Positions 9,053 to 17,882 of a stretch of DNA of 64,000 bases are shown piece by piece. This DNA comes from Roseibium denhamense. Lineage in GTDB: Bacteria > Pseudomonadota > Alphaproteobacteria > Rhizobiales > Stappiaceae. The notes under the pieces are model-generated. The model worked only from the letters and a program-made list of their open reading frames with translations. It ran no database searches and was not told the DNA's origin. Both the position numbers and the translations under genes were made by a program. Within the stretch, counting starts at the first letter, position 1. Every line of letters begins with the position of its first letter. Location: NCBI RefSeq assembly GCF_009711415.1, contig NZ_SMLZ01000103.1, forward strand, positions 39,699 through 103,698. The letters are read 5' to 3'.

Positions 9053-9302
9053 TCCAGCGGATTTTTTACAAGCACAGCTGCGATGGATTTCCAGATGAGA
9101 AGGCCATAAGATGTCTATCAAAAGGGCTGTAAGTGAATAAAAGTTAATGTCTATTTCTGCATTAACGTAAACAAAAAATTTATGCGGAACTTCGTTATTA
9201 TTTACTATGTGACTTAAGTGTCATTTATGACTTTTTGCTCTACAACACGTTGCGAGTTCCGGACCCAAGCGATAGGGCCGCAGAGTTTGAAAGGACATAA
9301 AA
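9053..9302 (+). promoter_or_regulatory. AT-rich promoter region upstream of the acyl carrier protein operon
   Basis: No gene is seen in these 250 bases, which are clearly more AT-rich than their surroundings. They contain an inverted repeat GTTAATG (9143-9149) / CATTAAC (9160-9166) with a 10-base spacer, and a second dyad centred on ACTTAAGT near 9213-9220. A purine-rich AAAGGA lies just before the acyl carrier protein ATG. The arrangement fits a regulated promoter for the ACP/DUF1839/exopolysaccharide block; the regulator is not identifiable from sequence. Confidence 0.45.
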
Positions 9303-9551
9303 ATGAATGACACTATCCGCGGTCTCCTGGCTAAACACGGCAATCTTCCTGTTGCGGTCACCGACGTCGCCGATGCAGCCGACCTTTATGATGCTGGACT
9401 ATCGTCCTTTGCTTCGGTGCAGGTCATGCTGGCGCTCGAGGAAGAATTCGACATCGAGTTTCCTGAACATCTTTTGAACCGCAAATCCTTCTCTTCGATC
9501 GAGGCGATTGAAGGGGCTGTATCCGAGATCCTTGAAGAACAGGCGGCCTGA
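9303..9551 (+). CDS. acyl carrier protein-like phosphopantetheine protein
   Basis: A small acidic carrier protein of 82 residues. The attachment site is AGLSSFASVQ with Ser35 as the expected 4'-phosphopantetheine serine, and helix III (ALEEEFDIEFPEHLL) is typical of ACPs. It is not the housekeeping AcpP, because it lacks the fab context and the DSL motif reads SSF. It is followed after 2 bases by an acyl-CoA dehydrogenase and then a DUF1839 gene. The same gene types accompany amino acid:[carrier protein] ligases (seryl-tRNA-synthetase-like) in rhizobia, so this carrier may hold an aminoacyl or acyl group. No such ligase gene is in the window. Confidence 0.88.
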   Translation: MNDTIRGLLAKHGNLPVAVTDVADAADLYDAGLSSFASVQVMLALEEEFDIEFPEHLLNRKSFSSIEAIEGAVSEILEEQAA

Positions 9552-9553
9552 TC

Positions 9554-10735
9554 ATGAACGTTGCCGGTAAAATCTCCCCCATGGCGCTCGCCGACCGGGC
9601 TAAACGGGCTGCGAAAGTCGCTGCCGAATTTGCCGATCAGGTCGACAAAGAGGGCCGGTTTCCTGCCGAAGGTATGGAAGCCCTCAAGCAAGAGCGCCTT
9701 TTGGGTGTGATGATTGCACCGGAAAACGGCGGTGAGGGCGCCAGCCTGATCGAGGTCGCTGATATTTGTACCATCCTTGGCCAGGCCTGTTCCGCGACAG
9801 CCATGACCTATGCGATGCACCAGATCCAGATCGCGAGCTTGGCTGATCATGCAATCGGAAGCGAGTGGCATGCGAATTTCCAGCGCCGGATCTGCGACGA
9901 GCAATTGTTGATCGCCTCGGCGACCAGTGAGGCGGGCATCGGCGGCAACTTGAGAAACTCGTTGTGCGCGATTGAAGAGGAAGGCGGCATTGCCCGGTTG
10001 GAGAAGGATGCAACAGTCATCTCCTACGGCGCCAATTCGGATGCGATCATGGTCACGTCCCGGCGTCATCCAGACGCAGCCCATTCCGATCAAGTCGCGA
10101 CCGTGTTCCTCAAAGACCAATTCACCCTTGAAAGAACGACGGTCTGGGACACGCTCGGCATGCGCGGCACATGTTCTGATGGGTTTATTTTCAAGGCTGA
10201 AGCCCCAGCGGAACAGATCCTGCCGAGACCATTTGCGGAGATCGCGGCTCAGAGCATGCTCGCCGTCTCGCACCTTCTTTGGGGCGCGCTTTGGTACGGC
10301 ATTGCCGCTGACGCATTTGCACGCGCTCAGAGTTTCGTGAAAGCGGCTGCCCGCAAGACACCGGGCCAGGTGCCTCCGGGCGCCTTGCGCCTGTCTGAGG
10401 CTTCCAGTCTGTTGCAGCTGGTCAAAGCCAATGTGGTTGCAGGCTTGAAGCAGTTCGACGAGTGCAAGGGGAACGAAGACGCGTTGAATGCCATGAGCTT
10501 CTCTGTTGCCATGAACAACGTGAAAATCGGCACGTCGCAAACGATCCTGACCATCATCAATCACTGCATGCTGATCTGCGGGATTGCAGGCTACAAGAAC
10601 GGAACGCCGTTCAGCCTCGGCCGGCATCTTCGTGATGCGCATTCCGCGCAGCTCATGATCTCCAATGATCGTATTCTCGGCAACACATCAACGATGCTGC
10701 TGGTGAACAAGCAGGACACCAGCCTGCTGGGGTGA
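9554..10735 (+). CDS. acyl-CoA dehydrogenase family flavoprotein
   Basis: A 393-residue protein with the acyl-CoA dehydrogenase layout: an N-terminal helical domain, a central beta domain (SATSEAGIGG, then a WDTLGMRGTCSDGF motif) and a C-terminal four-helix FAD-binding domain ending in HLRDAHSAQLMISNDRIL. It probably oxidises an acyl or aminoacyl group on the neighbouring carrier protein rather than in fatty-acid breakdown, since no other beta-oxidation genes are near. The start ATG lies 2 bases after the ACP stop region. The DUF1839 gene follows immediately. Confidence 0.88.
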   Translation: MNVAGKISPMALADRAKRAAKVAAEFADQVDKEGRFPAEGMEALKQERLLGVMIAPENGGEGASLIEVADICTILGQACSATAMTYAMHQIQIASLADHAIGSEWHANFQRRICDEQLLIASATSEAGIGGNLRNSLCAIEEEGGIARLEKDATVISYGANSDAIMVTSRRHPDAAHSDQVATVFLKDQFTLERTTVWDTLGMRGTCSDGFIFKAEAPAEQILPRPFAEIAAQSMLAVSHLLWGALWYGIAADAFARAQSFVKAAARKTPGQVPPGALRLSEASSLLQLVKANVVAGLKQFDECKGNEDALNAMSFSVAMNNVKIGTSQTILTIINHCMLICGIAGYKNGTPFSLGRHLRDAHSAQLMISNDRILGNTSTMLLVNKQDTSLLG

Positions 10736-10801
10736 ATGTGGTTTGAACTTGACGATTTGGCCGAAGTGTCTCTGACCGGAGAGCTGAGGCGAAAGGCAAC
10801 T

Positions 10802-11800
10802 ATGACGAACAAGATCTTCCCGGATCTCGACCCTACGAGCTACCAAAGGCATGCCCTGCATGCGCAGGACCGGGATTGGCCGGAAACCAATTGCTACCTC
10901 GATGTCTGGATCGAGGTGTTGCCAGCTCTTGGATACGCGCCCGAGGCCTGCTTGGGGTATTCGATCACCCAGGATTTTGAAGGAGATCAGTTCACTTTCT
11001 TCAAGGTGCCGCTGGAAGATCTTGAACGGCTGTACGGGCTGCGGGTCACCGAACTTGCGATTTATGATCGTGTCGAGACCCACGTTGCCGAGCAGATCGC
11101 ACGCGGACGCCTGTCGCTGGTCGAAGTCGATAGCTACTATTTGCCGGACACACACGGTATTGGCTACCGCCAGGCTCACGGCAAGACAACGGTTGCCATC
11201 AACCGCATCGACTTTGAGCAGCGGTCGATGGACTACTTCCATGGTCTTGGTCTGCACCGGCTGGAAGGCGAGGATTTCGATGGTATTTTCTGGAGAAACG
11301 CTCCAGAAGGCGCGTTGCCCTTCCTGCCCTACACCGAATTCGTGAAGTTTCCCGAGGTCCGCCGGACTGAAGACCATGTGCGCGCAACGGCCTTGTTTCT
11401 CTTGAAGCAGCATTTGGAGCGGCGCCCGGCCAGCAACCCCGTCAAGGCATTCGCTGAAGTCTTTCCAGCCCAAGTTGAAGCTGTTGCGGAAAGGCCATTT
11501 GAGTATTTCCATCTCTATGCCTTCAATACACTGCGCCAGATGGGCGCCAACTACGAACTGTTCGCGGCCCATCTCGATTGGCTGAGCGGCAACCAGATTG
11601 ACGGATTGGCGGAAGCGTCAGCGCAGGCCCGGAAAATCTCTACAACGTCAAAAGCCGTGCAATTCCAACTGGCGCGTGCCGTCATGCGCAAGAAGTTCGA
11701 TAAGCTTGTGCCCGCCCTGCAGCCTTGTGTTGACGCCTGGGATGCGATGGTAGAAAGCCTTGACAAGAACATCGCTATTTCGTCGGCTCTTGCCGCCTGA
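10802..11800 (+). CDS. DUF1839 family protein
   Basis: A 332-residue protein of unknown function with the DUF1839 hallmarks near the start (HALHAQDRDWPETNCYLDVW) and the SYYLPDTHGIGYR and DYFHGLG motifs further on. The last two resemble a papain-like or butirosin-type fold, which I cannot confirm. I chose ATG 10802 because AAAGG lies six bases upstream. An ATG at 10736 directly abutting the previous stop would add 22 residues. In other genomes this family is linked to carrier proteins and aaRS-like ligases, so it may process a carrier-bound aminoacyl group. Confidence 0.82.
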   Translation: MTNKIFPDLDPTSYQRHALHAQDRDWPETNCYLDVWIEVLPALGYAPEACLGYSITQDFEGDQFTFFKVPLEDLERLYGLRVTELAIYDRVETHVAEQIARGRLSLVEVDSYYLPDTHGIGYRQAHGKTTVAINRIDFEQRSMDYFHGLGLHRLEGEDFDGIFWRNAPEGALPFLPYTEFVKFPEVRRTEDHVRATALFLLKQHLERRPASNPVKAFAEVFPAQVEAVAERPFEYFHLYAFNTLRQMGANYELFAAHLDWLSGNQIDGLAEASAQARKISTTSKAVQFQLARAVMRKKFDKLVPALQPCVDAWDAMVESLDKNIAISSALAA

Positions 11801-11832
11801 CGATCTCATCATTTCCCTGACAAGAGGCCGCT

Positions 11833-14322
11833 ATGTCTCAAGGATCCGCGCTGGAAGAGAGACAGCTCACTGACGGCTGGCAATTGATGGTGACCGAGCC
11901 GGGGGCATATGAAACGGCCTTCGCGATCGAGCACGGTTGGGACTGGGTTGATGCCAAGGTTCCCGGCACAGCCGCACAGGCACTCCGTGACGCTGGCCGT
12001 TTTGATCGTGAGAACCCGGTCCCGCTGCATTCCAAAGATGTTTGGTACAAATGCTGGTTTACTGCCAATCCGGGCACTTATGTGATCGATTTTTCCGGTC
12101 TGGCCACTGTTGCGGAAATCTATGTGAATGATGAGCGTGTCCTTGAGACCGCCAACATGTTCCGCAGCTACACCATCATGACAGAGCTGACGCAAGAAGC
12201 TCCCGCTGCCAATACAATTTCCATCTGTTTCCGGGCACTTGAGCCCCTTTTGGCCAAGAAGGGCCCGCGTGCCCGCTGGAAACCGCAGCTTGCAAACTCG
12301 CAAGGCCTGCGCCTTTTCCGGACAACATTGCTCGGCCGCATGCCCGGCTGGTGCCCGGAAATCCATCCGGTTGGTCCTTATCGTCCGATAGTGCTGAGGC
12401 CGGTCGGTGCAAAGAGCTGCAAGCTGTTGAGCCTGCAGAGCACGGTCGGTGCCGATGGCAGCGGGGTGCTGTCCGTTGCCGTCGACATGCCGGGCCTGAG
12501 CGGCGAAGCACATCTTGTTTGCGGCACCGAAAGATCAGAGTTCACACGCCGAAGCGATGGGAAGCTTGAAGCCGGCCTCAAACTTGGATCCGTTCAGCCC
12601 TGGATGCCGCATACCCATGGCACACCGGCACTTTACGACGTTGTAGTAGAGGCAGACGGCGATGTTTTTTCCCTTGGGAAAACCGGGTTCCGGTCCCTTC
12701 AAATTGACCGCGGTCCCAACGGAGATGCCTTCGGCCTTGTCGTCAACGATGTTCCGGTATTTGCCCGCGGGGCGGTTTGGACAAATGCAGACATCATCGG
12801 CCTGAGGTCGGACCGGGACGTGTATCGCCCGCTTCTGGAAGCGGCGCGCGATGCGGGAATGAACATGCTGCGGATCGGCGGCACGATGCTGTACGAGAGC
12901 CGGGCGTTCTTTGAGCTTTGCGATGAACTCGGGATCCTCGTCTGGCAGGATTTTCAGTTCGCCAACTATGATTATCCGGTGAAGGACGAGCAGTTCGTCG
13001 CCGAGGTTTCGGCCGAAGTCGCAGACCAGCTGTCTCACGTGCAAGGCTGCCCTTCGCTTGGCGTGCTGTGTGGCGGCAGTGAAATCTATCAGCAGGGCGC
13101 GATGATGGGGCTGCCGGAAGCTAGGTGGAAGGGGCCACTGTGTGAAGACATATTGCCGCCGTTGGCCGCAACTCATCGCCCGGATGTTCCCTATGTTGCC
13201 AACTCGCCAATGCGCGGCGTGCTGCCATTTTCTCCGAATGAGGGTGTTGCCCATTACTACGGTGTCGGGGCCTATTTGAAGCCGCTCGACGATGCCCGCA
13301 GGGCGGACGTCAAATTCGCGTCCGAATGCCTGGCCTTCTCAAATATTCCAGACCAGGCGACGCTCGACCGCGATTTGCCGGTCGCGCCGAGCCATGATCC
13401 GCGCTGGAAGCAGCGTGTACCGCGTGACCGGGGCGCGGGCTGGGATTTTGAAGATGTCCGCGATCACTATCTGAAGACCCTCTACGGGGTCGATCCGCTT
13501 CAACTCCGCTATGGTGATCCTGCGGCCTATCTGGATTTGGGCCGCGCGGTTGTTTGCGATGTCATGGAACAGACCTTTGCGGAATGGCGGCGCGCCGGAT
13601 CAAATTGCCGGGGCGGCCTGGTCTGGACGTATCAGGATCTTCTGCCGGGCGCCGGCTGGGGCGTGGTGGATCCGGACGGAGCCCCCAAACCGGTCTATTT
13701 CGCCTTGAAACGGGCTTTCCGTCCGCTTCAGCTGGCGGTCACGGATGAGGGGACGAACGGGCTCGCCATTCATCTGATCAACGAGTTGCCCGAAGACCGG
13801 CCCGTCACCATCGAGCTGCAGTGCTATCGCGAGGGGAAAACCCCTGTCGTCTCAGGCAGCCTGAACGCCGATTTGGAAGCCCGGAGCGCACAAACCCTTA
13901 ATGCCGCCGAACTGATTGGCGCGTTTTTTGACGTAACATATGCCTATCGTTTCGGTCCTCCATCGCACGATGTGGCTTCTGTGCGGATACTGAACCCTGA
14001 GACGGGCCTCTGTCTCGCCGAAACGTTTCACTTCACGAGTGCGTTTTCACGATCCAGCCGGATCGATGCCGCTATTGAGGCTGAGGTGCTTGAGGAAAGT
14101 GGTGGCACAACAAAACTGGCGATCACGTCTGACCGGTTCTTGTGGTTTGCCCATTTTGAGTGTCCCGGACTGCGCCCGAGCGACAACTGGACCCATATCG
14201 CCCCGGGCAAGCGGGTCGAGTTTGCCTTCGAGCCTGGTCTTTCCAGAACGCATCAAGAGCCGCCCGGCTCAATCCGGTTGAAGGCGCTGAACCTCTCGAG
14301 ACCTGCGCATATCAGCCTTTGA
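11833..14322 (+). CDS. glycoside hydrolase family 2 (beta-mannosidase-like) protein
   Basis: An 829-residue protein with GH2 architecture: an N-terminal jelly-roll sugar-binding domain, immunoglobulin-like domain(s), a TIM barrel, and a C-terminal beta domain. The barrel carries ARGAVWTNADI, GTMLYESRAFFELCDELGI and LVWQDFQFANYDYP. The acid/base Glu is probably that in LCGGSEIYQQ, where Ser replaces the usual Asn of the NE pair. The nucleophile is probably that in KFASECLAFS. No signal peptide is seen, so it would act in the cytoplasm. It is downstream of the DUF1839 gene in the same direction, which suggests modification of a glycosylated intermediate. Confidence 0.82.
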   Translation: MSQGSALEERQLTDGWQLMVTEPGAYETAFAIEHGWDWVDAKVPGTAAQALRDAGRFDRENPVPLHSKDVWYKCWFTANPGTYVIDFSGLATVAEIYVNDERVLETANMFRSYTIMTELTQEAPAANTISICFRALEPLLAKKGPRARWKPQLANSQGLRLFRTTLLGRMPGWCPEIHPVGPYRPIVLRPVGAKSCKLLSLQSTVGADGSGVLSVAVDMPGLSGEAHLVCGTERSEFTRRSDGKLEAGLKLGSVQPWMPHTHGTPALYDVVVEADGDVFSLGKTGFRSLQIDRGPNGDAFGLVVNDVPVFARGAVWTNADIIGLRSDRDVYRPLLEAARDAGMNMLRIGGTMLYESRAFFELCDELGILVWQDFQFANYDYPVKDEQFVAEVSAEVADQLSHVQGCPSLGVLCGGSEIYQQGAMMGLPEARWKGPLCEDILPPLAATHRPDVPYVANSPMRGVLPFSPNEGVAHYYGVGAYLKPLDDARRADVKFASECLAFSNIPDQATLDRDLPVAPSHDPRWKQRVPRDRGAGWDFEDVRDHYLKTLYGVDPLQLRYGDPAAYLDLGRAVVCDVMEQTFAEWRRAGSNCRGGLVWTYQDLLPGAGWGVVDPDGAPKPVYFALKRAFRPLQLAVTDEGTNGLAIHLINELPEDRPVTIELQCYREGKTPVVSGSLNADLEARSAQTLNAAELIGAFFDVTYAYRFGPPSHDVASVRILNPETGLCLAETFHFTSAFSRSSRIDAAIEAEVLEESGGTTKLAITSDRFLWFAHFECPGLRPSDNWTHIAPGKRVEFAFEPGLSRTHQEPPGSIRLKALNLSRPAHISL

Positions 14323-14351
14323 TGACCAGGTCTTGCTTATTGAGTTTGGTA

Positions 14352-16115
14352 TTAGGCAGCGTCCGTCAGGTCCTTCGGTGCGCTTGATTGCGCTAGGGTG
14401 CTCAGATAGGTGCCGATTTCCTGCCTGGCCTTGTCCGGCAGGAAGTTATGATCGGAGTCTGGGATCATCATGACCGTCACATTCGGGAACTTGTGCAGCC
14501 CTTTTAGATCCGCGCCGAAATACGCCTTGAGCTGATCAACGCTCTCGTCATCAACGGTACATAGAATATGGACCTTTGTACCGCGCTGCCTCAGGGTTTC
14601 GAAGATGCCAAGTACTTCCTCCCGCATGCGCCCGAACTTGGAAGCACCGGGCAGAACAGCTGCGGAATACTGGGAGATTTTTTCCCGGAAGATTTTCCCG
14701 AAGGCGATTGCGACGGCCTTCAGCCGGATCTCGCCTTTGAACAATCGGACGAAGGTCTGCTTGTTCTTTAGCCGGTTCTTGTACTGAGCTATGGAGCGGT
14801 GCCCCATATTCTTCGGGTCGACAGGCTCGTCAGGGTCCCAAAGATACTTGAGCTGATTGATCAAAACGAGTTGGGTCACCCGCTCATCGCGCGCGGCGGC
14901 ATGGAAGGCCGAATAGGCACTGCTGCAGCGGCCGACAAGTGTCACCGGACCTTTGAACTGTTGCTCTGTTGTGTTCAAAATGTCGATAAAATCTTGCGTT
15001 GCGACGTCGGAATAAAGGACCACGCCGGAAAAGCCTGCTTTCGGGTCACTGTCCCCGGTATCAGCTCCGTCGAACCGCACAGCGGCAGTCCCATGAGACG
15101 CAAGATTCCTGGAACACAGGACATTCTCGCGCGCCCGGCCGCCATGATGATCGAACCCGCCGGTGTTTCCGATGATGAAGACGGGGGTGTCCTCACCGGC
15201 GTCCTTCGGTGCGCAGGTAATGCTGAAAAGCTGCTTTGTTTCTGTTTGTGTGAACTCGGCGAACTCATTGAAAGAAGGCCCGGATAAGGCGCACTTCCCG
15301 GCCATTGCAGGCAATGACTTTTCAGACTGAAGTGGTGCAGTTGCAGCGATCCACGCAATCACGTCCGAAATGAATTCTTCAGGTACGCGCGAAAGCAGGG
15401 GATCGGCCATCAGCGCGTCATATCCATCAAACGGCCTGTATGTGAATTGTGCGCAGATACTTTGCAGGGCGTCGCGAAACTTCACCTCACCTGGCGTATC
15501 CCGGAAAATCGCTAGAACTGGCAAGTCCGCGCGGACAGGAAGCATGTCCGCTTTGAGTGCATCAATACCCTCAACAACGCCGCTCGGCAGGACCGTTCCA
15601 TTTGCCTGCACGGCGTCCTGGTTTAAGAGCGATAGAGAAAGCCCTTCGGATTCGAATATGATTTTGGCGCGGAGTTTGATCTCACGGATGAAACGCCGGC
15701 CGTTTGTTACAGGCGCAGCCGATATCAAACCGGCAATCGTTGGCAGCTCATGCGCCAGCGTCTGCGCCACAAGTGCGCCAATGCCCAGTCCCAGGACAAT
15801 AACCCGCTTGCAACCTGTTCTGTCGCGGAGTTCCTGCTCAGCCTGCTTTGCAGCAAAGACCCAATCATCAAAAGTTTCGCCGCTGGGTGTGTCCAGAGAA
15901 TCCACGGTTCCTGGATAGTCGAAGCGCAAAACCGGATAACCGCGCTCCGACAATTCACTGGCAAGAATACGGTACAATTTACGTGCACAGTGTTCGTCCG
16001 TTCCCCAGGTTCTGCAAAGAAGGACACCAGTCTCACCGGCCGTTCCGGAATCGGGGAGAGAGAGAAGTGCCGAAATTCCTTGGAAGCACAGAGGGGCAGT
16101 TTGGGAGCGGCGCAA
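14352..16115 (-). CDS. tandem alpha/beta-hydrolase protein, exosortase-associated type
   Basis: A 587-residue protein made of two consecutive alpha/beta-hydrolase domains (about 1-270 and 300-580). The start is a TTG with an AGAGG site six bases upstream; no in-frame ATG lies near. Domain 1 has FDYPGTVDS and a nucleophile elbow reading GLGIG (Gly in place of Ser). Domain 2 has FDGADTGDSD and an elbow reading GRCSSA (Cys or shifted Ser). The C-terminal PDSDHNFL supplies a plausible catalytic His. Such proteins occur in exopolysaccharide/exosortase loci and are thought to act on polymer or lipid ester groups. It is convergent with the GH2 gene. Confidence 0.75.
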   Translation of the reverse strand: MRRSQTAPLCFQGISALLSLPDSGTAGETGVLLCRTWGTDEHCARKLYRILASELSERGYPVLRFDYPGTVDSLDTPSGETFDDWVFAAKQAEQELRDRTGCKRVIVLGLGIGALVAQTLAHELPTIAGLISAAPVTNGRRFIREIKLRAKIIFESEGLSLSLLNQDAVQANGTVLPSGVVEGIDALKADMLPVRADLPVLAIFRDTPGEVKFRDALQSICAQFTYRPFDGYDALMADPLLSRVPEEFISDVIAWIAATAPLQSEKSLPAMAGKCALSGPSFNEFAEFTQTETKQLFSITCAPKDAGEDTPVFIIGNTGGFDHHGGRARENVLCSRNLASHGTAAVRFDGADTGDSDPKAGFSGVVLYSDVATQDFIDILNTTEQQFKGPVTLVGRCSSAYSAFHAAARDERVTQLVLINQLKYLWDPDEPVDPKNMGHRSIAQYKNRLKNKQTFVRLFKGEIRLKAVAIAFGKIFREKISQYSAAVLPGASKFGRMREEVLGIFETLRQRGTKVHILCTVDDESVDQLKAYFGADLKGLHKFPNVTVMMIPDSDHNFLPDKARQEIGTYLSTLAQSSAPKDLTDAA

Positions 16116-16197
16116 ATTCAGCCTCTTTAGGGTAAGGTTTTGGTCAAGGATATCGCAGACCCGTGAGCGGGAGCTTAATCAACGGGCATTTCGACAG

Positions 16198-17718
16198 TTA
16201 CTGCGTATCGCCCGCGTCCTGTTGATTGCGAACGACCAGATATGACAGAAAGAGATCCAGCATTGCATGGGTTTTCGCTGGAGCGATTTTCTTAAGGCCG
16301 CCGCTTACCACATCCAGGTCGTCTGCCGGAATTGCCCGGGTCAGGCGCAGCATCACGCCATACACCAAGGCACCGGCGGGAATTGCAACGGCCAAGCCTG
16401 CGAGCCCTCCGAGCGCAGACACAATCGCATAAGCGACGAACCCGCACATGGCAGCAGAGGCAACGATAGCGCCGAGTGCGCCTAACGAGCTTTGCAAGCC
16501 GAGCCTGACTTGGCAATGATGGAGCAGGTATACAAACAAGACCAATCCGACACCACCCTTGATCAATGCTGCGCCCGGCCCTCCAAAAAAGGGTGTGATT
16601 GCCAAGTTTAGGGCAACAAGCGCCACCGCGGCCAGGCAGTTAAGAACGAGAAGCCGTTGATCTTGTTCCCAAGCAAGCATGATCGACAATGGTACCGCGG
16701 ATAGCGATTGCGGCAACGTGAATGCGATCAAGAGTACGGACGTCAGCACCGCCGGGCCAAATTCATGCCCAAACACCATTGGTATCAGTTCCGGAACAAC
16801 GGCTGCGCCGCCAAAACTGATGGGAGCCAGCAACAAGGCCAGCCCCCGCAAGGCCCGTTCGTAAGATAGTTGAAGTTTTTCGAGAGCTTCACTGTCTTTC
16901 AGACTACCGTATGTGGGCGTTAATCCTGCGGATAGATAGTCGGACATCTGTGCAATGAGGCTTGGAAACGCCATTGCGACTGCAAAGTATCCAACCTCTG
17001 TCACTGAAAAGAACACGCCGATAAAAAGCAGTTCAACACGGGTGCGCAAAAAAATGTTCAACAGCGAGGAGAGCCAGTTGTTGAAGCCGTAGCGCTTCAT
17101 CTGTGGTGTGACCGCTGTGCTGTCCCATTGCCCGTTTGACAACGCCGTGACCAGTCCAGCGCAGAGCGGAACCTGACGCACAAGGTAACCCACCATTGCC
17201 CCAGGAGCGCCAAAGAAATAGGCGCCCAACGCTGTCGCAGGCAGTTGAAACAAACACCCCAGTGCCGTGGTTTTTGTTGTTTGCGAGTATCGGCCAATAC
17301 TGTGATTAATGGAAATCATGAAATGGCCGTGTGCGTAAAACAAGAACACGAACGCGGTTATGAGCCAGACAAGCGAGGTTGTTTGAGATCCGCTGACCGG
17401 ATCGAGGAAGCTGTAGAGAAGAAGTCCGGCAGCGAACAAAATGACCGGCAGCAGGAAGAAGGGATAAACGGTTTTTGAAAAGTTGTATCCTGGTGTGCCA
17501 TTGGCATGGTGGCGGCCATTGTAACGCAGAACAATTGCCGGGATGCCTAGGCCGGCAATTGCGTAGCCGCTCATTGCCAGCCAAAAAGCAAAAGCGGTCA
17601 GGCCGGTCCCCTCCGGCCCCAACATCCTCGCTATGATGACTGAACTTGCAAAACCCGCAACAAGCGAGAGGGAGCCTGCCGCACTGACAAACAGGCTGGC
17701 GCTTAAAATCGAGTGCAT
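16198..17718 (-). CDS. polysaccharide flippase, Wzx/GumJ type
   Basis: A 506-residue integral membrane protein with about 12-14 hydrophobic spans of the MOP/PST superfamily. It starts MHSILSASLFVSAAGSLSLV and carries the SSVIIARMLGPEGTG motif characteristic of Wzx proteins. It should flip undecaprenyl-PP-linked repeat units to the periplasm. A GumK-like glucuronosyltransferase lies just upstream on the same strand (164 bases), and the polymerase and chain-length genes lie on the other strand of the same locus, so it probably serves the same exopolysaccharide. It is of similar length to GumJ. Confidence 0.88.
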   Translation of the reverse strand: MHSILSASLFVSAAGSLSLVAGFASSVIIARMLGPEGTGLTAFAFWLAMSGYAIAGLGIPAIVLRYNGRHHANGTPGYNFSKTVYPFFLLPVILFAAGLLLYSFLDPVSGSQTTSLVWLITAFVFLFYAHGHFMISINHSIGRYSQTTKTTALGCLFQLPATALGAYFFGAPGAMVGYLVRQVPLCAGLVTALSNGQWDSTAVTPQMKRYGFNNWLSSLLNIFLRTRVELLFIGVFFSVTEVGYFAVAMAFPSLIAQMSDYLSAGLTPTYGSLKDSEALEKLQLSYERALRGLALLLAPISFGGAAVVPELIPMVFGHEFGPAVLTSVLLIAFTLPQSLSAVPLSIMLAWEQDQRLLVLNCLAAVALVALNLAITPFFGGPGAALIKGGVGLVLFVYLLHHCQVRLGLQSSLGALGAIVASAAMCGFVAYAIVSALGGLAGLAVAIPAGALVYGVMLRLTRAIPADDLDVVSGGLKKIAPAKTHAMLDLFLSYLVVRNQQDAGDTQ

Positions 17719-17882
17719 TGCAGCGATACCGTTCAGTAAAGTTCAGCGTGAGGCAGCATCTCTGCTAAATCTCTTTATATCCGGAAGATTACAACACGGC
17801 ATTCCGCCGGTTACCTGCCGCAGAGGCAGTCCCGCTAATGGCAATACAGGATTATGTCGGTGTTGGCCACAGGCCTGGAACA

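Noticed and set aside
9211..9226. Crp-like site TGTGA-N6-TGTCA before the ACP gene
   Set aside because: Only one half-site matches the consensus; it is better described as part of an AT-rich dyad region.
9386..10642. A 418-residue open frame on the minus strand across the ACP and acyl-CoA dehydrogenase genes
   Set aside because: It lies entirely opposite two well-recognised genes, has no family motifs and a composition typical of an antisense shadow in GC-rich DNA.
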